Below, piece by piece: positions 4,341 through 8,968 of a stretch of 8,968 nucleotides of DNA (positions within the stretch are counted from its first letter, which is position 1; every line of letters starts with the position of its first letter). A program made the position numbers and the translations under genes. A model generated the notes under the pieces. That model did not search any database. It had not been told where the DNA came from and saw only the letters and a list, made by a program, of their open reading frames with translations. The stretch is from positions 1-8,968 of the forward strand of contig USCL01000151.1 of NCBI GenBank assembly GCA_900553145.1. Direction: 5' to 3'. Source of the DNA: an uncultured Desulfovibrio sp. Lineage in GTDB: Bacteria; Desulfobacterota; Desulfovibrionia; Desulfovibrionales; Desulfovibrionaceae.

Positions 4341-6410
4341 ATGAACACTGTTTATAGCGTATGCGGCATGTGCGGGACACGGTGCCCGATTGCCGTGGGA
4401 GTCGAAAAAGGCGAAGCGGTCTGGATTCAGGGGAATCCCCATGCGGCTACGGGTTCGGCGTTGTGCCCCCGCGGCATCGCGGCGCTCGCGCTGGAGAAGG
4501 ATCCCGAACGCCCCCAGTCCCCGCTGATGCGCGTGGGAAGGCGCGGCGGGCACGACTGGCGCGCCGTCAGCTGGGAAGAAGCGCTCGACGCGGCGGCCCG
4601 CAAACTGGGTTCCATCAGGGAAACGTATGGCCCTGAAAGCGTCATGCTCTCGCACCGGGGCGGGCCGTTCACGGATCTCTACAAGGCCTTCGCGCGCGGC
4701 CTCGGCACGCCCAATATATACAGCCACGGCGTCACCTGTACCCGTAACGTGGATCAGGCCTGCGCGTCCGTTTTGGGGCTTGACCGCGGGCGCCTCGTCA
4801 TCGACTACCGCGAATCCAAACATATCGTGCTCCAGAGCCGCAACGCGCTGGAAGCACTGAACCTTGGGGAAGTCGCCGGCATCACCGCCGCGCGGGCCAA
4901 CGGCTGCAAGCTGACGGTCATGGACATCCGCGCCAGCGTCACCGCCGCCAAGGCGGACACGTTTTTTCTCGTCCGCCCCGGCACCGACTATGCCATGAAC
5001 CTCGCGGTGCTGCATGTGCTGATCACGGAAAAGCTCTATGATCCCCAGATGCTGCCGTACATTGACGGATTCGGGGCATTGGAAGAGCGTGTCCGTCCCT
5101 GCACGCCGCAGTGGGCGGAAGCAGAAACCGGGATCAAGGCCAACCGCATCGTCAAGCTGGCGCGGGAGCTGGCCGAAGCCGCGCCCAGAGTGCTCTGGTA
5201 TCCCGGCTGGTTCACGTCCCGGTATGCGGACAGCTTCGTAACCGCGCGCAGCGCCTACCTCATCAACGCCCTGCTCGGCTCCATCGGCGCGCGCGGCGGC
5301 ATGCCCATCAGCCTTTCTTCCAAGGAAGCGGGAAAACAGCTGCGGCCCCTCGCGGCACTCTACCCGGACGCCGCCAAGCCGATGGCGGATAAAGCCGGCT
5401 GGCAGCAGCCCGGCCTGCTCCACCGCGCTTTCGACGCCGCCGTGGCCGGCGATCCGTATCCGGTCCGCGCCTATGTTTCGATACGCCACAACATCCTGTC
5501 CTCATTGCCTGATCCCGATGCACTGCGCCACAAGCTGGACAAGCTCGACCTCATCGTCGCCATCACCACCACATGGTCGCCTACGGCGGATTATGCCGAT
5601 ATCGTGCTGCCGCTCTCCCCGGCCTTGTCCCGGGAAAGCATCCTCGCCTCCAAGCTGGGGCTGAAACCCCAGTTCTTCCGCCGCCGGCGCGCCGTACAGC
5701 CCTGTTTCGACACCCGCGCCGACTGGGAAATCCTGTGCGGCCTCGCCTCCCGCCTTGGCCTCGACAAACTCGCCTTCCGGCGCATCGAGGATATCTGGGA
5801 ATACCAGCTCGAAGGAACCGGGCTCACAGCAGAGGCGTTCGATGCAACCGGATTTGTGCCGCTCGCCTCCACCCCGCAGTGGAAAACGCTGGCGGAAATC
5901 ACGTTGCCGACGCCTTCCGGGAAGATAGAAGCCCGCAGCCGCCTGTGGGCCGAATCGGGACACGATACGTTGCCGCCCTATACGGCGCCCGAGCGTCCCA
6001 CCGGCGCCGATCGTTTCCGCGTCATCCCCGGCCGGATGGCATTGCATACGCAGGCCAGCACGACGAACAACCCACTGCTGTCCGAACTCGCGCCCACCAA
6101 TACGTTGTGGATCCACACGGAGCGGGCCCGCGCTCTCGGCATCACCGACGGCGATTGGGTTGAAGTAAGCACCCCCGCAGGCCCGGTCGGGCGTTTACGC
6201 GCCAAGGCAACCACAGGCATCCACCCCGAGGCCGTCTTCATGCTGCACGGCTTCGGCAGGAAAACGCCTCAGGAAACGCGGGCCTTCGGCAAGGGCGTGG
6301 CCGACGAGACGTGTATGGTCCACGGGCTCGACCGGGAAGACCCGCTCGGCGGGGGGCTGGCCCTCCAAGAACACTTTGTAACGATCCGGAAAATCGAAGA
6401 AACGGATTGA
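4341..6410 (+). CDS. Molybdopterin oxidoreductase catalytic subunit (PsrA/PhsA-like)
   Basis: A 689-residue catalytic subunit of the DMSO-reductase superfamily, binding a bis-pyranopterin Mo or W cofactor and one [4Fe-4S] cluster. The N-terminal cluster motif is Cys8, Cys11, Cys15 and Cys42 (CGMCGTRCP ... CPRG), with Arg44 in place of the Lys of formate dehydrogenases. Cys133 in SHGVTCTRN is the likely metal ligand; no in-frame TGA is seen, so not selenocysteine. The C-terminal pterin-binding domain covers about 555-685, with HTQASTTNNPLLSELAPTN and a VFMLHGFGR stretch as in thiosulfate/polysulfide reductases. AGGA lies 7 bases before ATG 4341. A TTG start at 4188 would add 51 charged residues without a ribosome site. 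Neither start gives a twin-arginine signal, so the enzyme should be cytoplasmic. The substrate is unknown: sulfur compounds, arsenic or formate are all possible. Confidence 0.9.
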   Translation: MNTVYSVCGMCGTRCPIAVGVEKGEAVWIQGNPHAATGSALCPRGIAALALEKDPERPQSPLMRVGRRGGHDWRAVSWEEALDAAARKLGSIRETYGPESVMLSHRGGPFTDLYKAFARGLGTPNIYSHGVTCTRNVDQACASVLGLDRGRLVIDYRESKHIVLQSRNALEALNLGEVAGITAARANGCKLTVMDIRASVTAAKADTFFLVRPGTDYAMNLAVLHVLITEKLYDPQMLPYIDGFGALEERVRPCTPQWAEAETGIKANRIVKLARELAEAAPRVLWYPGWFTSRYADSFVTARSAYLINALLGSIGARGGMPISLSSKEAGKQLRPLAALYPDAAKPMADKAGWQQPGLLHRAFDAAVAGDPYPVRAYVSIRHNILSSLPDPDALRHKLDKLDLIVAITTTWSPTADYADIVLPLSPALSRESILASKLGLKPQFFRRRRAVQPCFDTRADWEILCGLASRLGLDKLAFRRIEDIWEYQLEGTGLTAEAFDATGFVPLASTPQWKTLAEITLPTPSGKIEARSRLWAESGHDTLPPYTAPERPTGADRFRVIPGRMALHTQASTTNNPLLSELAPTNTLWIHTERARALGITDGDWVEVSTPAGPVGRLRAKATTGIHPEAVFMLHGFGRKTPQETRAFGKGVADETCMVHGLDREDPLGGGLALQEHFVTIRKIEETD

Positions 6411-6428
6411 ACCGGACATGAGAGCCCC

Positions 6429-6465
6429 CATGCCCCGCACCCGGTGCGGAGGGCATGACGTTTTT
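6429..6465 (+). terminator. Terminator-like hairpin between the two subunit genes
   Basis: CATGCCC (6429-6435) pairs with GGGCATG (6451-6457) and CGCAC (6436-6440) with GTGCG (6444-6448), with a 2-base bulge and a 3-base loop. TTTTT (6461-6465) follows after three bases. It should terminate or attenuate transcription between the catalytic and iron-sulfur genes, lowering the second relative to the first, or stabilise the first message. Confidence 0.6.
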
Positions 6466-6480
6466 CCAGAAAACAATCGC

Positions 6481-6497
6481 CGGATGCAAAGCATCCG
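6481..6497 (+). promoter_or_regulatory. Perfect hairpin beside the ferredoxin-subunit ribosome site
   Basis: CGGATGC (6481-6487) pairs perfectly with GCATCCG (6491-6497) around AAA, one base before the GTGAGG ribosome-binding region (6499-6504) and 11 bases before the ATG. It could insulate the ribosome site from upstream structure or serve as an RNA processing site after the preceding terminator-like stem. Confidence 0.4.
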
Positions 6498-6508
6498 AGT
6501 GAGGCACT

Positions 6509-7048
6509 ATGAGCACATACCGCCTTGTCGTCGATCAGGATCGCTGCATTGCCTGCCATGCCTGCGAGGCCAGCTGTAAGGCGACCCACGACAGCGCACC
6601 GGGGATTTCCCTCGGGACGCTGCTTGTCGACGGCCCCCGCTTTGAAAATGCCGCGGAAGAAGCGACACCCATCATCGTCAAACACGCGCCACCGGAATCC
6701 CCCGCACCGCTCCCAGCGGATGAAGACCCCCGGGTCGTCCTGCATACCCGCTACCGGGCCTGCGTGCAGTGCCCTCAGCCGCGCTGCGTGGAAGCCTGCC
6801 CGAAGGGGGCCCTCGCCCGCCGTGAGAACGACGGCATCGTCTTCGTGCAGGAAGATCTGTGCGTCGGCTGCGGAGCTTGCCTGAAGGCCTGCCCGCATCA
6901 CCTGATTTGGATTGATCCCCGCAGGCGGAAGGCCGTCAAATGCGATCAATGCAAAGACCGCCTCGACGCCGGACTGGACACCGCCTGCGTCACCGTCTGC
7001 CCCACAGGCGCGCTCAAGCTGGTGAAGAAAGAACGGCAGCACCGATAG
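6509..7048 (+). CDS. Four-cluster iron-sulfur electron-transfer subunit (PsrB/DmsB-like)
   Basis: A 179-residue ferredoxin-like subunit that should pass electrons to or from the neighbouring molybdoenzyme. Sixteen cysteines form four motifs: Cys13, 16, 19, 23; Cys85, 88, 93, 97; Cys118, 121, 124, 128; and Cys145, 148, 160, 164, enough for four [4Fe-4S] clusters as in DmsB, PsrB and TtrB. In this family cysteines are shared between motifs when building clusters. Between motifs 1 and 2 is a proline/acid-rich insert around residues 58-75 (APPESPAPLPADED). There is no signal or membrane helix, and no NrfD/PsrC-type anchor gene follows, so its partner should be soluble. GAGG at 6501-6504 lies 4 bases before the ATG. 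It sits 98 bases after the catalytic gene, with two hairpins between, a looser link than the usual tight operon. Confidence 0.93.
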   Translation: MSTYRLVVDQDRCIACHACEASCKATHDSAPGISLGTLLVDGPRFENAAEEATPIIVKHAPPESPAPLPADEDPRVVLHTRYRACVQCPQPRCVEACPKGALARRENDGIVFVQEDLCVGCGACLKACPHHLIWIDPRRRKAVKCDQCKDRLDAGLDTACVTVCPTGALKLVKKERQHR

Positions 7049-7256
7049 GAAAAAGCCTTGGGCAAACCCAATGATGAGCATGCGGGGTCTTTCTCAAAGC
7101 AAGTCGCTTGCCTCATTCTCCCTGTGGGTAGTACTTGCATCTTTCATTTTTAACGGAATGTTCTGCATCATATCACGGAACGGATGGCTCGGTTTTATTT
7201 TTATTATTTAATATTACATGATAACTTATTTCTTATAAGTAAAACAGGAAATCGCA
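7049..7256. other. AT-rich gap before the glycosyltransferase
   Basis: No gene is evident. Two weak stems occur early: TTGGG/CCCAA (7058-7062, 7067-7071) and GCAAG/CTTGC (7099-7103, 7107-7111), neither followed by a T run, so no clear terminator closes the iron-sulfur gene. From about 7141 the DNA becomes very AT-rich, which marks a change in composition and probably contains the glycosyltransferase promoter, although no strong -35/-10 pair could be fixed. Confidence 0.5.
7224..7240. promoter_or_regulatory. Dyad just upstream of the glycosyltransferase
   Basis: ACTTAT (7224-7229) and ATAAGT (7235-7240) are perfect inverted repeats around TTCTT, ending 5 bases before the AGGAA ribosome site (7246-7250). 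TATAAG inside it could double as a -10 box. It may be an operator or a leader hairpin, though in such AT-rich DNA a 6-bp dyad can arise by chance. Confidence 0.25.
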
Positions 7257-8411
7257 ATGAATGAAGAGAGATTGCCGCATCTACGTGTAGCCATTATTCA
7301 TTACTGGCTTACAGGTATGCGCGGCGGAGAAAAAGTCGTCGAAGCCCTGTGCAGGATTTTCCCGCAGGCGGATATCTACACCCATGTCGTACGTCCTGAG
7401 GCCCTCTCTGAAACCATCAGATCCCATGCGATTCATACGACATTTATCCAGAAACTTCCGGGAAGCGTACGGTATTACCCCAAATACCTCCCCTTAATGC
7501 CGCTTGCTCTGGAACAGCTGGACCTGCGCGACTATGATCTCGTTATTTCCAGCGAATCCGGCCCTGCCAAGGGAGTCATCGCCCGAGCCGATACTCCGCA
7601 TATTTGCTACTGCCATTCTCCCATGCGCTATCTCTGGGATTTTTATCAAGATTACCTGGAATCCGCAGGGATGGTGACGCGTCTGCTCATGCGTCCATTG
7701 TTCCATCGGCTACGGCTGTGGGATTACGCCTCGGCGCAACGCGTTGATCACGTCATCGCAAATTCGCGTACTGTGGCGCGCCGAGTCAAACGCTGGTGGG
7801 GGAAAGACGCCGCTGTAATCCATCCTCCCGTCGACATTTCACGCTTCTCCAACCCCAATATGGCGAGCCTTCAGGATGTTCCCGGACACCCTGAACCCGG
7901 CAGCTACTACCTCTGTCTCAGCGAATTGGTGAGCTATAAGCGTGTGGATCTGGCGGTGGAGGCATGTACCCGCACCAAACGGCGGCTTATCGTTGCAGGA
8001 AACGGAGCGGAGCGAAACCGTTTGGAAAAACTAGCCGGCCCAACCGTCAGTTTTGTGGGGCGCGTGGACAATGAAGCCCTCCCCGCTCTCTATGCAGGCT
8101 GCAAGGCGTTCTTGTTCCCTGGTGAGGAAGATTTCGGGATCACACCTCTTGAGGCTATGGCGACCGGACGCCCCGTTATCGCATTCGGTAAAGGCGGGAT
8201 CTTGGACAGTATGATAGACGGAGAAACCGGAATCTTCTTTAGACGGCAGACGGCTGATTCTTTAATCGAAGCACTAAACACCTATGAAGCATCCCCTGAA
8301 CAGACATGGGGACGCGACAGGCTGAAAAGGCAGGCGGAAGGCTTTTCCGAAGAATACTTTCAGAAAAAGATGATCGAATTTATCACGCAGGTACTTGAAA
8401 ACGAAGTATAG
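7257..8411 (+). CDS. GT4 family glycosyltransferase, likely O-antigen or capsule mannosyltransferase
   Basis: A 384-residue GT-B fold, retaining glycosyltransferase of the GT4 family. The N-terminal acceptor domain has HYWLTGMRGGEKVVEALC (15-32) and the CYCHSPMRYLWDFY stretch (117-130), both typical of WbaZ/RfbW-type mannosyltransferases of surface polysaccharide. The C-terminal nucleotide-sugar domain has the E-x7-E motif, Glu291 to Glu299 in EEDFGITPLEA, preceded by FVGRV and followed by the GRPVIAFGKGG loop. No signal or membrane helix is present, so it should act at the inner face of the membrane on lipid-linked sugar. AGGAA lies 6 bases before the ATG. Codons and base composition are more AT-rich than in the upstream genes, suggesting a variable polysaccharide locus. 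The sugar donor cannot be fixed from sequence; GDP-mannose is a guess by resemblance. Confidence 0.9.
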   Translation: MNEERLPHLRVAIIHYWLTGMRGGEKVVEALCRIFPQADIYTHVVRPEALSETIRSHAIHTTFIQKLPGSVRYYPKYLPLMPLALEQLDLRDYDLVISSESGPAKGVIARADTPHICYCHSPMRYLWDFYQDYLESAGMVTRLLMRPLFHRLRLWDYASAQRVDHVIANSRTVARRVKRWWGKDAAVIHPPVDISRFSNPNMASLQDVPGHPEPGSYYLCLSELVSYKRVDLAVEACTRTKRRLIVAGNGAERNRLEKLAGPTVSFVGRVDNEALPALYAGCKAFLFPGEEDFGITPLEAMATGRPVIAFGKGGILDSMIDGETGIFFRRQTADSLIEALNTYEASPEQTWGRDRLKRQAEGFSEEYFQKKMIEFITQVLENEV

Positions 8412-8686
8412 CCAGCTTTTTTATGCGCCATATAGTCTGCTCTGCCATTCAATATGCTCTGAATCTACCCCCATTTCTAGAAGGATTGTGTAACGTATTC
8501 GCGGGCAATACCCCTTCATAAAAGGGAGATATACAACATTTTTGCTCCAATAGCATAAAACCCTTTCTCTTCACTCAGCAGTGGGCTCAAAGTTCTTCAC
8601 GTCGCCAAGACCTACCGTCCACTATAATTTTTTTGATCCACAGCGATATTCACCCTTCTAGTTACTCTTCACCCGGTCGGCATTTT
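8412..8686. other. AT-rich stretch without a recognisable gene
   Basis: No reading frame of useful length or ribosome site is seen on either strand. Local structure is limited to a small CCCTT/AAGGG stem (8512-8516, 8522-8526) and a TTCTAGAA palindrome (8475-8482). No clear terminator follows the glycosyltransferase; a T run occurs at about 8417-8422 without a convincing stem. No insertion sequence ends or tRNA were found. It may be degraded DNA at the edge of a variable locus. Confidence 0.5.
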
Positions 8687-8962
8687 CTAGACGCCAACCC
8701 ATTGTCTCTCGGGGGCACTCCTCAAAAGGAAAGCATAGGATTCAATCGAGTCCTTGTTCTCTCTTTGTAGCGTCAATAACATAATGCAATTCATGATCCG
8801 GTTTGTCACAAGGATTATCTGCTTTCCATAACGACTTGTCGTAATACACGATTCTTCAATAATTCCACAAATATTTTGAACAGCGTCGATATTGTTCAGC
8901 CTAGGGGCTGTTTCTAAATAAAATCTCGACTTTTCGTCGGTCTGCTGCTTTTGTTTTTCCAT
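8687..8962 (-). CDS. Doubtful reverse-strand hypothetical protein, possibly partial
   Basis: A 91-residue reading frame on the minus strand, ending with TAG at 8687-8689. The first visible ATG is at 8962-8960, but the frame stays open to the window edge, so the true start and any ribosome site may lie beyond. The protein has a charged, glutamine/lysine-rich start (MEKQKQQTDEKSRF), two or three likely helices and a CIMLLTLQRE stretch; I recognise no family. Composition is AT-rich like the rest of this end. It could be the C terminus of a larger gene, a remnant, or a chance open frame. It is the only frame covering these 276 bases, which is the main reason for listing it. Confidence 0.35.
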   Translation of the reverse strand: MEKQKQQTDEKSRFYLETAPRLNNIDAVQNICGIIEESCITTSRYGKQIILVTNRIMNCIMLLTLQRENKDSIESYAFLLRSAPERQWVGV

Positions 8963-8968
8963 GAGCAG

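Noticed and set aside
4287..5489. 400-codon reverse-strand frame over the molybdoenzyme
   Set aside because: Antisense shadow of a strongly supported gene; its length reflects GC-rich third positions and it has no credible start or motif.
7125..7139. Possible sigma54 promoter (TGGG ... TTGCA)
   Set aside because: The spacing between the GG and GC elements is one base shorter than required, and this spacing is strict for sigma54.
1..8968. CRISPR arrays, tRNA or rRNA genes, insertion sequences, phage attachment sites
   Set aside because: No spaced direct repeats, cloverleaf, transposase or terminal repeats were seen anywhere in the window.

Overview
The window reads as a chromosomal segment from a sulfate-reducing or related anaerobic bacterium of the Desulfovibrionaceae (Desulfovibrio, Bilophila or a close relative). 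The reasons are a membrane-sector-only ATP synthase cluster (atpZ-atpI-atpB-atpE) followed directly by rex and truA, an order I associate with Desulfovibrio; fairly GC-rich coding DNA; and an anaerobe-type molybdopterin/iron-sulfur enzyme. The assignment rests on gene order and protein signatures only.

Region 1 (1-1872) holds the Fo part of the ATP synthase: the last codons of atpZ, an overlapping atpI-like gene, subunit a (atpB) and subunit c (atpE), closed by two tandem hairpins, the second a strong intrinsic terminator. No F1 genes are present, so the catalytic part must be encoded elsewhere. Subunit c has an N-terminal signal-like extension and keeps the Gln/Glu/Ser residues that bind Na+ in known Na+-type rings, although the water-binding Thr is Leu.

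Region 2 (1873-4023) holds rex (NADH/NAD+-sensing repressor), truA (tRNA pseudouridine synthase) and a small unrecognised soluble protein, with intrinsic terminators after rex and after the small gene.

Region 3 (4024-7048) begins with a hairpin-rich gap and a leader with two long-range stems. It then encodes a 689-residue molybdopterin oxidoreductase of the DMSO-reductase/PsrA-PhsA type and, after a terminator-like hairpin, a 179-residue protein with 16 cysteines for four [4Fe-4S] clusters. Neither has an export signal and no membrane anchor gene follows, so the pair looks like a soluble cytoplasmic redox enzyme. Its substrate cannot be read from the sequence.

Region 4 (7049-8968) shifts to AT-rich DNA. 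It contains a GT4 glycosyltransferase resembling O-antigen/capsule mannosyltransferases, then about 275 bases with no evident gene, then a doubtful reverse-strand reading frame that runs off the window end. This looks like the edge of a variable surface-polysaccharide locus.

The most interesting points are the soluble molybdoenzyme pair with its structured leader and inter-subunit hairpins, and the Na+-like ligand set in subunit c.
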